DNA from: Fischerella sp. CENA71
Lineage (GTDB): Bacteria > Cyanobacteriota > Cyanobacteriia > Cyanobacteriales > Nostocaceae
NCBI GenBank assembly: GCA_024239075.1
Contig: JANBVI010000004.1
Span: 1 to 64,000 of the forward strand
DNA: 64,000 nucleotides
Reading direction: 5' to 3'
The notes beneath the pieces were generated by a model. That model had not been told where the DNA came from and made no database searches. It saw only the letters and a program-made list of their open reading frames with translations. A program made the translations under genes and the position numbers. Of this stretch, positions 26,431 to 35,347 are shown in pieces (the stretch's first letter is position 1; each line of letters starts with the position of its first letter).

Positions 26431-27090
26431 TCAAACGGACTCAAAGATAGTACCTGTAAAGTTAGCACCAGCTAACTTCGCTCCTGTGAGAGTAGCACCC
26501 GTAAGATCAGCCCCAGCTAAATTTGCTCCCTTGAGGTTACTCCATCGCAAGTCAGCACCTCGCAAGTCAGCTTGACTCAGGTTGGCTCGCAACAAGTATG
26601 CACCACTCAGGTGAGCTTTGCTGAGATTGGCTTGGTAAAGATCAGCTTTATAAAGGTAAGCTTCTATTAATTCTGCCTCGTGCAGATTTGCTTTGCTCAA
26701 ATCTGCTTCAATCAAGTTAGCTGCAATTAAGTTGGCAAAACAAAGGTTAGTGCGGTGTAGTTTGGCTGTACCCAAATCAGCACCTCTCAAGTTCGCCCCT
26801 TTCAAGTCAGCACCAATCAAGTTAGCATTAGCAAGCACAGCATTTTTGAGATTTGCTTCACTCAAGTTAACTCCAATCAGATTGGCTTGACTCAAATTTG
26901 CCTGTGTAAGTTTGGCATAACTTAAGTCTGCAACACTGAAGTTAACTAAGCTCAGATTTGCTTCAATCAGATTTGCTTCATAGAGATCAACACCGCTCAA
27001 GTCTGGTTCAATATTGGGGTTTTTTTCTCTCCACTCCATCCATATGACTGCACCAGCTTTCAATAAAGCCAGATGCTCTTGATTTGCCAT
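26431..27090 (-). CDS. Pentapeptide-repeat protein
   Basis: A 219-residue protein, almost all of it A(D/N)LXX pentapeptide repeats from about residue 33 to the end (for example LSGVDLYEANLIEANLSLVN and GADLRWSNLKGANLAGADLT), which fold as a right-handed quadrilateral beta helix. The N-terminal 30 residues (MANQEHLALLKAGAVIWMEW) are the helical cap seen in many cyanobacterial members. No signal peptide. The frame is open 20 codons earlier, but ATG 27090 has a good AAAGGAGAG ribosome binding site. It lies 10 bp after ccmP. Function unknown; such proteins often act as protein-binding scaffolds. Confidence 0.9.
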   Translation of the reverse strand: MANQEHLALLKAGAVIWMEWREKNPNIEPDLSGVDLYEANLIEANLSLVNFSVADLSYAKLTQANLSQANLIGVNLSEANLKNAVLANANLIGADLKGANLRGADLGTAKLHRTNLCFANLIAANLIEADLSKANLHEAELIEAYLYKADLYQANLSKAHLSGAYLLRANLSQADLRGADLRWSNLKGANLAGADLTGATLTGAKLAGANFTGTIFESV

Positions 27091-27100
27091 TTTCTCTCCT

Positions 27101-27742
27101 TTATTCCTGACGCACTGCGAGGGGATTTGTCCGACCTGCGACATTTTCAATTGCTGCTAATGCTCCAGCTGCACCTGCAAGAATATCTCGTTCTTGTCCA
27201 CCCAAGTAAAGCCGTCCAAAACTACCTACAGCTTGAACTTCTAGGATATTAATCGCTGCTGCTTTTTCTGCTTCATTGGCTGCGAGGGCGGCGTAAGCAG
27301 CAGGCTCAACTTCCAAGATATATAATGTCTGTCCCGCCAGTAATAATTGTCCTCGGCGTGTGCGATTAATTAGTTGTGTTTGGTAAGCATCAATGTTGCG
27401 GATAATTTGGCTAGAAACAACACGCGGTTTGAGACATTCCTCTCTTCTAACTCCGAGTGTCGCCAAAATTGCCTGACCAGCAGCTCGTGTTTCACCCTGA
27501 GAGCCAGAATGAACTTCTAATAAACCGTACAATCGTTCTACTACCTGCACTCCCGGACGAACAGAAGCAGATTTAAGTGCGACATCTGTAATCCGATTAA
27601 TCTCAATTCCAGGAGAAATTTCAATCCACAGCGATGTATCCCCAGGTAATGGCAAAAAACCTTGAGCTACCGTTCCTATATATGCTGCGTGTTGAGGTTG
27701 CAGGCTATCGAGAAATACGAAACTGCGTAGTTCTACTCCCAA
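27101..27742 (-). CDS. ccmP: CcmP, tandem-BMC carboxysome shell protein
   Basis: A 213-residue tandem bacterial-microcompartment (BMC) domain protein matching CcmP, the beta-carboxysome relative of CsoS1D. It begins [20 protein letters not shown], with conserved stretches [13 protein letters not shown] near 34, [17 protein letters not shown] near 62 and [20 protein letters not shown] near 170. Such proteins form double-stacked pseudohexamers with a large gated pore, proposed to pass RuBP and 3-phosphoglycerate through the carboxysome shell. The start codon is TTG at 27742, 9 nt after GGAG; no ATG fits. It heads a compact cluster with the pentapeptide-repeat and ribokinase genes, away from any ccmKLMNO locus in the window. 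Confidence 0.88.
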   Translation of the reverse strand: MGVELRSFVFLDSLQPQHAAYIGTVAQGFLPLPGDTSLWIEISPGIEINRITDVALKSASVRPGVQVVERLYGLLEVHSGSQGETRAAGQAILATLGVRREECLKPRVVSSQIIRNIDAYQTQLINRTRRGQLLLAGQTLYILEVEPAAYAALAANEAEKAAAINILEVQAVGSFGRLYLGGQERDILAGAAGALAAIENVAGRTNPLAVRQE

Positions 27743-28276
27743 GGTTCTATTCTCCAGTCAAACAATTTTGGATTTTAGATTTTGGATTTTGGATTGACCC
27801 CATGGATAAATCCGCTTTCTTGAGGATTTTGGATTTGAGAAAATGGAATTGAGTCCACGGATAAATCCGCTTTCTTCTACCATCAAGGAATTATCGGTCA
27901 TCAGGGTCAAAGTGATTTGTTGCAAAATGTGTATTTAAGTTTAAAGTACCATAAAGCTATGTTTATGCATAAGCTAGAGAATTACCATGTAGCGCTTGTC
28001 TATATATTTTAGTTAATCACAGCAGCATAACTAGTCGCATACTAAGTCATACCGAACTCAGGTTATACAAATACCGTAAATACTCCCAGAAAACAGCTTG
28101 CTTGTTCAGAATTGTCTAATATCTTCCAAATTTGGATGTGGTAGCTACCAAATCAAAGAGCGAAAATAGAATACACGGGCCAGTGATCAGTAATCAGTTA
28201 TCAGTTATCAGTCAACAAGCTAACTGTTAACTGTTAACTGTTAACTGTTAACTGTTATACAAGGAGTTTATTATCT
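27743..28276. repeat. Intergenic region with dispersed repeats and AACTGTT STRR
   Basis: Between divergent ccmP and putA. At 27765-27895 inverted copies of the GGATTTTGGATTGA plus GGATAAATCCGCTTTCTT repeat occur twice (GGATAAATCCGCTTTCTT near 27805 and 27857). At 28188-28256 an AGTTATC and AACTGTT heptamer array immediately precedes the putA ribosome binding site (AAGGAG). The AT-rich middle (27900-28180) must contain the promoters; none is clear. Confidence 0.7.
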
Positions 28277-31200
28277 GTGGTTTTACAAGTAAAAACTAGC
28301 GCCTACGAAGCGAAAACCCAAGAAATAGCCAAAGTCTTGCTAGGGGCGACACAGGAAAATCGTAATTTCTTTTCGGCGTTACGTGATCAGATGCGCTGGG
28401 ATGATAAGATGCTGGCTTGGGCGATGAGCAATCCCGGATTACGGGTGCAGTTATTTCGTTTTATAGATACTTTACCTGCTTTACATAGCAAAGCGGAGAT
28501 TGCCGCACATTTACAAGAATATTTAGGCGATGAATCAGTAGAATTACCAGCAGCCCTGAAAGGGATGTTAAATTTTGCCAATCCTGATTCTATGCCAGGG
28601 CAAGTTGCTGCTACAACTGTAGCTACAGCAGTAGAAACATTAGCTCATAAATATATTGCTGGAGAAAATCTCAAACAGGTACTCAAAACTATTGAGCGAC
28701 TGCGTAAAGAAAAGATGGCTTTCACCGTAGATTTATTAGGTGAGGCGGTAATTACAGAAGTAGAAGCACAATCTTATCTGGAACGCTATCTTGATTTAAT
28801 GCAACAATTAGCAGAAGCCTCGAAAAATTGGGCAACTGTGCCATTGATTGATCAAGCAGATGGCGAACCACTACCTAAAGTTCAGGTTTCTGTAAAGTTA
28901 ACGGCGTTTTACTCCCAGTTTGATTCATTAGATCCTCAAGGTAGTGAAGAGAGAGTCAGCGATCGCATCCGTATTTTATTACGTCGTGCAAAGGAATTGG
29001 GTGTTGCTGTTCACTTTGATATGGAACAGTATGAGTACAAAGATTTAATTTTCAGTATTCTCAAAAAACTTTTGCTCGAAGCAGAATTTCGCACTCGTAC
29101 AGATATTGGTATGACTATCCAAGCATATCTGCGCGACAGCGAACAAGATGCCAAATTATTAATTGATTGGGCAAAACAGCGTGGTTATCCAATTACAATT
29201 CGCCTGGTAAAAGGTGCGTACTGGGATCAGGAAACCATTAAAGCAGAACAGAAACATTGGCCACAGCCAGTCTATAACGACAAAGCCGCAACAGATGCGA
29301 ACTTTGAAAATATTACCCAGTTGTTGCTAGAAAATCATCAATATATATATGCTGCCATTGGTAGTCATAACGTGCGATCGCAAAGTTTTGCCATGGCGAT
29401 CGCTCAAAGTTTGCAAGTCCCTAGCCGTTGCTTTGAAATGCAAGTCCTCTATGGTATGGGTGACAAACTCGCCAAAGCTTTAGTCGATCAAGGTTATCGG
29501 GTTCGTGTTTACTGTCCCTACGGCGAACTTCTCCCCGGAATGGCCTATCTCATTCGTCGTTTGCTAGAAAATACGGCAAATAGTTCCTTCTTAAGGCAAA
29601 ATTTGGAAAATCGTCCTGTTGAAGAACTACTAGCACCCCCAACCTTAAGACAACCAGACAAAGAGAGAGTCGCCAGAGGAGATGGAAGAAGAGAACTTGT
29701 AGCAAACACAGATAACAAAATAGTCAGAGGAGACGGGAGAAGAGAGTTTATCAGTACAGAATCTGAAATAGTAGATAAAAGTACCAGCAATCAACCTTTC
29801 TCCGCGTCCCCGCATCCCCACATCCCCGCATCCTCCTTTCAAGGTGCAGCAGATACAGATTATGCTGAGTCAGAATCTAGACAGGAATCTCAACAAGCTT
29901 TCCAAAAAGTCCGTCAACAACTTGGTAAAACCTATTTGCCGTTAATTAATGGTGAATATGTTAACACTCAAGAAATTATCAATTCTGTTAACCCCTCAAA
30001 CTACAGTGAAGTAGTTGGTAAAATTGGTCTTCTCAGCGTCGAACAAGCAGAACAGGCTATGCAAGCTGCGAAAGCTGCGTTTGCTAGTTGGCGCAAAACA
30101 CCCGTTAAACAACGTGCTGGTATTTTATACAAAGCTGCTGACTTAATGGAACAGCGCCGTGCAGAACTTGCAGCTTGGATTGTGTTGGAAGTCGGTAAAC
30201 CAGTACGGGAAGCAGACGCAGAAGTCAGTGAGGCGATTGATTTCTGTCGCTACTATGCTGTGGAGATGGAACGACTGGATCAAGGTTACAATTACGACGT
30301 TGCAGGCGAGACAAATCGTTATATTTACCAGCCACGGGGAATTGCAGTGGTGATTTCTCCTTGGAATTTCCCCTTGGCGATCGCCACAGGAATGACAGTC
30401 GCAGCCTTAGTTGCTGGTAACTGTGCTCTGCTCAAACCTGCGGAAACATCATCGGTAATTGCAGCAAAACTAACGGAAGTCTTGGTTGAGGCTGGCATCC
30501 CTAAAGGTGTATTTCAATACGTACCCGGTAAGGGTTCTCAAGTTGGAGCGTATTTAGTCAATCACGCAGATACTCATGTAATTGCTTTTACTGGCTCTCA
30601 AGAAGTCGGCTGTCGAATTTATGCAGAAGCAGCTATTCTTAAACCCGGTCAAAAGCATATGAAGCGCGTGATTGCTGAAATGGGGGGCAAAAATGGAATT
30701 ATTGTCGATGAAAGTGCTGATTTAGACCAAGCTGTGAAGGGTGTTGTGCAATCAGCCTTTGGTTATAGCGGGCAAAAATGTTCTGCTTGTTCACGGGTGA
30801 TTGTCCACACAGCGATTTACGATAATTTTGTCCAGCGTTTCGTAGAAGCTACAAAATCGTTAAACGTCGGAGAAACAGAGTTACCAGGTACTCAAGTCGG
30901 GCCTGTAATTGATGCCAATGCACGCGATCGCATTCGTGAGTATATCGCAAAAGGCAAAGCAGAAGCCAAAGTTGCTTTAGAAATGCCAGCACCAGATCAT
31001 GGATATTTTATTGGCCCGGTTATCTTTGCAGATGTATCTCCAAATGCAATCATTGCCCAACAAGAAATATTTGGCCCAGTTGTAGCAGTGATTCGGGCGA
31101 ACAGTTTTCAAGAGGCTTTGGAAATTGCCAATAGTACTAACTATGCTTTGACTGGAGGACTTTATTCTCGCACACCATCCCATATTCAAAAGGCACAGGA

Positions 31201-31402
31201 AGATTTTGAAGTCGGGAATTTGTATATTAACCGCACTATTACTGGTGCAATAGTTGCAAGACAGCCTTTTGGTGGTTTCAAACTTTCTGGAGTTGGTTCT
31301 AAAGCTGGTGGTCCTGATTACTTGCTGCAATTTTTGGAACCGCGCACAGTAACAGAGAACATTCAACGCCAAGGTTTTGCGCCGATTGAAGGAGCAGAAT
31401 AG
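28277..31402 (+). CDS. putA: PutA, bifunctional proline dehydrogenase / delta-1-pyrroline-5-carboxylate dehydrogenase
   Basis: A 1041-residue enzyme oxidising proline to glutamate. The FAD-dependent proline dehydrogenase domain spans about residues 90-440 (RLVKGAYWDQE near 310, RCFEMQVLYGMGDKLA near 382). The aldehyde dehydrogenase domain spans about 550-1030: nucleotide region VISPWNFPLAIATGMTVAAL near 694, general base in EMGGKNG near 798, and the catalytic Cys in GYSGQKCSACSR near 830. No N-terminal DNA-binding domain is present. Between the domains, about residues 458-525 is a low-complexity linker with duplicated RGDGRRE, encoded by an STRR-like insertion. Start GTG 28277 follows AAGGAG. 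Confidence 0.95.
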   Translation: MVLQVKTSAYEAKTQEIAKVLLGATQENRNFFSALRDQMRWDDKMLAWAMSNPGLRVQLFRFIDTLPALHSKAEIAAHLQEYLGDESVELPAALKGMLNFANPDSMPGQVAATTVATAVETLAHKYIAGENLKQVLKTIERLRKEKMAFTVDLLGEAVITEVEAQSYLERYLDLMQQLAEASKNWATVPLIDQADGEPLPKVQVSVKLTAFYSQFDSLDPQGSEERVSDRIRILLRRAKELGVAVHFDMEQYEYKDLIFSILKKLLLEAEFRTRTDIGMTIQAYLRDSEQDAKLLIDWAKQRGYPITIRLVKGAYWDQETIKAEQKHWPQPVYNDKAATDANFENITQLLLENHQYIYAAIGSHNVRSQSFAMAIAQSLQVPSRCFEMQVLYGMGDKLAKALVDQGYRVRVYCPYGELLPGMAYLIRRLLENTANSSFLRQNLENRPVEELLAPPTLRQPDKERVARGDGRRELVANTDNKIVRGDGRREFISTESEIVDKSTSNQPFSASPHPHIPASSFQGAADTDYAESESRQESQQAFQKVRQQLGKTYLPLINGEYVNTQEIINSVNPSNYSEVVGKIGLLSVEQAEQAMQAAKAAFASWRKTPVKQRAGILYKAADLMEQRRAELAAWIVLEVGKPVREADAEVSEAIDFCRYYAVEMERLDQGYNYDVAGETNRYIYQPRGIAVVISPWNFPLAIATGMTVAALVAGNCALLKPAETSSVIAAKLTEVLVEAGIPKGVFQYVPGKGSQVGAYLVNHADTHVIAFTGSQEVGCRIYAEAAILKPGQKHMKRVIAEMGGKNGIIVDESADLDQAVKGVVQSAFGYSGQKCSACSRVIVHTAIYDNFVQRFVEATKSLNVGETELPGTQVGPVIDANARDRIREYIAKGKAEAKVALEMPAPDHGYFIGPVIFADVSPNAIIAQQEIFGPVVAVIRANSFQEALEIANSTNYALTGGLYSRTPSHIQKAQEDFEVGNLYINRTITGAIVARQPFGGFKLSGVGSKAGGPDYLLQFLEPRTVTENIQRQGFAPIEGAE

Positions 31403-31512
31403 TACTCTATCAAGATTGAAATAAGGGATAGGTTGACGCGGAGAGACAATGACACGGTGACGCGGAGAAAAATAATCTCTCAAAACTAAATTGACAAATT
31501 ATATAGAGTTTG

Positions 31513-31530
31513 GGTGGGCAATTGCCCACC
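31513..31530 (+). terminator. Rho-independent terminator of putA
   Basis: The arms GGTGGGC and GCCCACC flank an AATT loop in a perfect 18-bp palindrome, followed by TTATTTTATATT. It lies about 110 bp after the putA stop codon. Confidence 0.75.
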
Positions 31531-31561
31531 TTATTTTATATTGAACTGCTAAATTGAAACA

Positions 31562-31640
31562 TTGAGCGTTGGCGGAGCCTCCTGGAGGAATAATCGCCAA
31601 CCCGTTTCAAGTACCAAACTCAAAACTTGAGGTTTCAAAC
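31562..31640 (+). repeat. Dispersed repeat, copy B (GAGCGTTGGCGGAGCCTCC)
   Basis: Begins TGAGCGTTGGCGGAGCCTCC and continues through GGAGGAATAATCG and a TTTCAA segment to CCAAACTCAAAACTTGAGG. It corresponds to 16425-16499 on the opposite strand over about 75 bp, with a different extension after the shared part. The frame across it is open in both copies but has no coding character. It stands in the gap 31403-31812, which otherwise has GACACGGTGACGCGG short repeats (31430-31470). Confidence 0.75.
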
Positions 31641-31812
31641 TTCTTGTCTCCCTTGCTCCCAATCCCCAATCCCTTAACTTTGCTAATCATTCTTAAGGAT
31701 GAAATTTTGAATCGATCTATTTCGTTTTGTATATATCCTATCCAGGGGGATGGGATAATAGATTTAACTAGTAAGAAAAACAACAACCTAAAATTTATTG
31801 AGGAATAAAGTT

Positions 31813-32937
31813 GTGGTTGCGACACCGGAAAAACTAGAACATAACCACGAACAATCATCAGGTAAACAGCGAGTAGCTGTATTGCTGATGGGTTATGGCG
31901 AAGTCGAAAGCTACGAAGATTTTGCTAACTATAACGAACAAGCATTACATTTACTCACAGCAAAATTTGCACCAGTACCAGCTTGGATTTATCCTCCTTT
32001 AGCTAAAATTTTGGCTTTATTTGATCGCCATGAGTGGGGTCATCAACACAATGATTTTATTTCTCCCCACAACGCCATTTTTGAAAAGCAGCGTGCTGGT
32101 ATTGAGAAAAGTTTACAGGAGCAGTGGGGCGATCGCGTCCAAGTTTTCAAAGCTTTTAACTTTTGCGCGCCATTTCTTCCTCATCAAGTTCTAGCAGAAA
32201 TTAAAAATCAAGGTTTTGATAAACTTTTAATTTATCCACTGTTAGTTGTTGATTCTATCTTTACCAGTGGGATTGCGATCGAGCAAGTAAATAAAGCTTT
32301 ATCTCAATTAGCTGATGGTAGCGAACACTGGATAAAAGGACTGCGCTATATTCCTTCTTTTTACAACGAACCCGCTTACATCGACATGATGGTGCGTCTT
32401 GTAGAAGAAAAAATAGCTAGTGAATTAGCTGCTGCCTATTTACCAGCAGAAATCGGTATTATCTTGATGAATCATGGTTGTCCCCACAAAGCTAAAGGCT
32501 TCACCTCTGGGATTACTGAAAGTCAAGCACTCTACGACTTGATCCGGGATAAATTAATTAACCGCTATCCTTTGATTTCTATCGGTTGGTTAAATCACGA
32601 TACACCAATGATTGAATGGACGCAGCCAAATGTCGAACAAGCAGCAAAAAACCTAATTCAACTGGGTGCAAAAGCTGTTATGTTTATGCCGATTGGCTTT
32701 GCTACAGAAAACCACGAAACTCTCTTAGATGTACACCACATTATCCATGCTCTAGAGAAAAAATATTCTCAGATTAATTACGTGCAAATGGCTTGTGTTA
32801 ATGATCACCCAGACTTCTTGTCAATGGTAGCCCAATGGGCGAATCCTCATATTGCTGAGTTGTTGTCAGCAGAAGCAACGCTGGTTAACCCAGAGTTAGC
32901 AGCAGTCCACCATCATCATCACCATCACCATCATTAA
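31813..32937 (+). CDS. Ferrochelatase-family protein with nine-histidine tail
   Basis: A 374-residue soluble protein with the chelatase fold of ferrochelatase: VAVLLMGYGEVESYEDFANY at the N-terminus, the metal-site histidine in GIILMNHGCPHKAKGFTSG near 216, and the glutamate loop MFMPIGFATENHETLLD near 299. Ferrochelatase inserts iron into protoporphyrin IX. It lacks the chlorophyll-binding (CAB-like) tail of the main cyanobacterial ferrochelatase and instead ends in nine consecutive histidines, which may store or deliver a divalent metal. It could be a second chelatase with another metal or a delivery protein. GTG 31813 has AGGA 8 nt upstream, so I prefer it to the TTG 15 nt earlier. Confidence 0.75.
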   Translation: MVATPEKLEHNHEQSSGKQRVAVLLMGYGEVESYEDFANYNEQALHLLTAKFAPVPAWIYPPLAKILALFDRHEWGHQHNDFISPHNAIFEKQRAGIEKSLQEQWGDRVQVFKAFNFCAPFLPHQVLAEIKNQGFDKLLIYPLLVVDSIFTSGIAIEQVNKALSQLADGSEHWIKGLRYIPSFYNEPAYIDMMVRLVEEKIASELAAAYLPAEIGIILMNHGCPHKAKGFTSGITESQALYDLIRDKLINRYPLISIGWLNHDTPMIEWTQPNVEQAAKNLIQLGAKAVMFMPIGFATENHETLLDVHHIIHALEKKYSQINYVQMACVNDHPDFLSMVAQWANPHIAELLSAEATLVNPELAAVHHHHHHHHH

Positions 32938-33275
32938 GACAAGGGAAAGGAGACAAGGGGGACAAGGGGGACAACCTCAAAGTCATTCCCCTACTTTCCC
33001 AATAACTTTTTATGTGGCGTTGCATAATTGCGGGATGATTTTGGAATTTGCATAAAAAATAATCACCGTGTCATCGCATCTCCCCGTCTCCGTGTCAGCC
33101 TAAATCATCCCCTTATTCAGCAACGCCAACTTTTTATGTTTTATGTCTGCGGTGTTGTTGCATTTTTCATGTGCTACGACTATTGATGGATGTCAAGCAT
33201 GAGCAAATAACTGAGGATAAAACAAATCTCTAAACAGCTTCTTTGCTCATCCTCTCAATACTTCCAGGAGGAGTT
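32938..33275. other. Gene-free stretch with ACAAGGGGG and CGTGTC repeats
   Basis: Right after the poly-His stop codon come GACAAGGG/GGGGACAA units (32938-32973), then CACCGTGTCATCGCATCTCC-type short repeats near 33063-33100. GGCGTTGC near 33015 and GCAACGCC near 33119 are short complementary segments about 100 bp apart. No gene is seen. The last bases provide the GGAGGAG ribosome binding site for the next small gene. Confidence 0.6.
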
Positions 33276-33458
33276 ATGAACAGAAAATTCTTTTTTCTAG
33301 TTTCAACTGTTGGACTAAGCATAGTTATGAGCGCCTGTGAACCTGCTGCACAAAGCCCAACAACTACTACGCCATCACCTATTAGTCCATCACCAGCTGA
33401 GACTTCACCAATAGGAGTTCCAACAGCCACTCCGACAGTAACTCCAACTACGCCGTGA
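33276..33458 (+). CDS. Small Pro/Thr-rich lipoprotein
   Basis: A 60-residue protein: MNRKFFFLVSTVGLSIVMSAC is a lipoprotein signal with the lipobox Cys at residue 21, and the mature 40 residues are a Pro/Thr/Ser spacer (PTTTTPSPISPSP) with no domain. An AGGAGG ribosome binding site ends about 7 nt before ATG 33276, supporting that this short gene is translated. It could be a surface or periplasmic peptide; function unknown. No partner gene is adjacent. Confidence 0.65.
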   Translation: MNRKFFFLVSTVGLSIVMSACEPAAQSPTTTTPSPISPSPAETSPIGVPTATPTVTPTTP

Positions 33459-33803
33459 TACACCTTTCAAAAACTTATTCTTAAAAGATGTTGAAGGGGA
33501 TGCGGAGAAATTCAAAAGGAAACTGAAAGGGAAAGCTCTGTTAAATTCCCTTTAAATGGATAGATTAAAGTTGATCCCGGAAAACAGACTGAGTTTGTAG
33601 TGAGGACTTTAGTCCTCAAACTAAGGGCTGAAGCTTTTACTACGAACTTTCTGATCCATTCATTTAAACTTGACAAACAACTACACTCAGCATCAGAGTA
33701 GAATTGCTAAATTGTGATTGTTTTCACACTACTAAATTCTCTGATTTTAGATTTGTAGCCCTGGATTCAACTTAAAATCTAGACTCTCCCACCCAAACTG
33801 ACA
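33459..33803. other. Intergenic region with a GTAGTGAGGAC repeat
   Basis: No gene. At 33597-33648 lies a dispersed repeat: GTAGTGAGGACTTTAGTCCT, then AAGGGCTGAAGC, ending TACTACGAAC; its ends are complementary (GTAGT/ACTAC) and the inner GAGGACTTTAGTCCTC is a hairpin. Related pieces are at 21089 and 25427. The 33660-33800 segment upstream of the malic enzyme is AT-rich and probably holds its promoter. Confidence 0.7.
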
Positions 33804-35195
33804 ATGACAGAGCTTACTCCTAATTCTAGTTTTAGTTTGACACTCCGCCTGGAGATTCCCAACCGGATTGGAATGTTAGCTAGCGTTACTCAGGCGATCG
33901 CCACCACTGGTGGTAATCTTGGTCAAATTGATTTAATCGAACAAACTAGAGCTGTTTCTACTCGCGATCTCACCGTTGATGCTGCTAGCACTGAACACGC
34001 CGAAGCAATTGTGCAAGCAGTCAAGGCTTTACCAGATATTAAATTACTGAATGTTTATGACCGCACATTTAATCTGCATCGGGGCGGCAAAATTAGTATT
34101 ACCAGTAGAATTAGTCTTAAAAGCGTTTCTGACTTAGCAATGGCGTATACGCCAGGAGTTGGACGTATTTGTACAGCGATCGCTGAAAACCCAGAAGAAG
34201 TTTACAAATTAACTATTAAACAAAATACCGTAGCAATTGTTACTGACGGTAGCGCGGTTTTGGGTCTGGGAAATCTGGGACCAGGGGCTGCTTTACCAGT
34301 TATGGAAGGCAAAGCAATGTTATTCAAAGAGTTTGCTGGGATCGATGCTTTCCCTATCTGTTTAGCTACCCAAGATACAGATGAAATTGTCCGTACTGTG
34401 AAAAATATTGCGCCTGTATTTGGTGGTGTCAATTTAGAAGATATTGCTGCACCTCGCTGCTTTGAAATTGAACAAAGACTGCGGCGAGAGTTGGATATCC
34501 CTGTTTTTCACGACGATCAACATGGTACAGCGATCGTGACCTTGGCAGCATTGTTTAATGCTCTCAAGTTAGTGCATAAGTCAATCGATCAAATTCGCAT
34601 TGTGATTAACGGTGCTGGTGCAGCCGGAATTGCGATCGCCCGTTTATTGCAAAAAGCCGGAGCTGATAAAATTTGGATGTGTGACTCTAAAGGTATTCTT
34701 TCCACCAGCCGTACCGATTTAACAGAAGAAAAGCAGGAATTTGCTGTCAAAGCACAAGGTACTCTGGCGGGTGCAATGCAAGCAGCAGATGTATTTATTG
34801 GTGTGAGCGCACCCGGAGTAGTCACACCAGAAATGGTGCGTTCGATGGCGAAAGATCCGATTGTGTTTGCAATGGCAAATCCCATTCCCGAAATTCAGCC
34901 AGAATTGGTGAGTAATGAAGTAGCTGTTATGGCTACCGGGCGTAGTGACTACCCCAATCAAATCAATAATGTTTTGGCTTTTCCGGGCGTATTTCGCGGT
35001 GCATTAGATTGTCGAGCCGAAACGATTACGACTTCCATGTATTTAGAAGCAGCATTTGCGATCGCTTCTTTAGTCAAACCATCAGATTTGGACAAGGAAC
35101 ATATCATTCCTTCTGTATTTGATGAGCGTGTCGCCACTACTGTTGCAGCTGCGGTGCAACGTGCAGCACGCCAGGATGGTATCGCTCGCAGTTAA
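33804..35195 (+). CDS. Malic enzyme with N-terminal ACT domain
   Basis: A 463-residue NAD(P)-dependent malic enzyme converting malate to pyruvate and CO2. Residues 1-85 are an ACT-type ligand-binding domain (LRLEIPNRIGMLASVTQAIA). The catalytic part shows AYTPGVGRIC near 112, DGSAVLGLGNLGPGAALPVM near 149, the metal-binding HDDQHGTAIVT near 234, and the Rossmann VINGAGAAGIAIARLL near 266. Later come AMANPIPEIQPE near 355 and FPGVFRGALD near 393. It is the shorter bacterial form, about 400 residues plus the ACT domain. The ACT domain suggests allosteric control by an amino acid, inferred only from the fold. Start ATG 33804. Confidence 0.92.
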   Translation: MTELTPNSSFSLTLRLEIPNRIGMLASVTQAIATTGGNLGQIDLIEQTRAVSTRDLTVDAASTEHAEAIVQAVKALPDIKLLNVYDRTFNLHRGGKISITSRISLKSVSDLAMAYTPGVGRICTAIAENPEEVYKLTIKQNTVAIVTDGSAVLGLGNLGPGAALPVMEGKAMLFKEFAGIDAFPICLATQDTDEIVRTVKNIAPVFGGVNLEDIAAPRCFEIEQRLRRELDIPVFHDDQHGTAIVTLAALFNALKLVHKSIDQIRIVINGAGAAGIAIARLLQKAGADKIWMCDSKGILSTSRTDLTEEKQEFAVKAQGTLAGAMQAADVFIGVSAPGVVTPEMVRSMAKDPIVFAMANPIPEIQPELVSNEVAVMATGRSDYPNQINNVLAFPGVFRGALDCRAETITTSMYLEAAFAIASLVKPSDLDKEHIIPSVFDERVATTVAAAVQRAARQDGIARS

Positions 35196-35347
35196 TAATT
35201 AGGGCTGGAAGTAGTCTATCAAGTCAGTCGATTTTAGATTTTGAATTTTGGATTGTTGTGACACGGAGAATTAATAAAAACAAACTCTCCGCGTCTTATT
35301 TTCTCCATGTCCCCGCATCTTCTCGTCCCCGTGTCTTCCTCATCCCG

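Noticed and set aside
31569-31808. Plus-strand frame beginning MAEPPGGII
   Set aside because: It covers a dispersed repeat also found near 16490, where it gives a similar false peptide; no coding character beyond the repeat.
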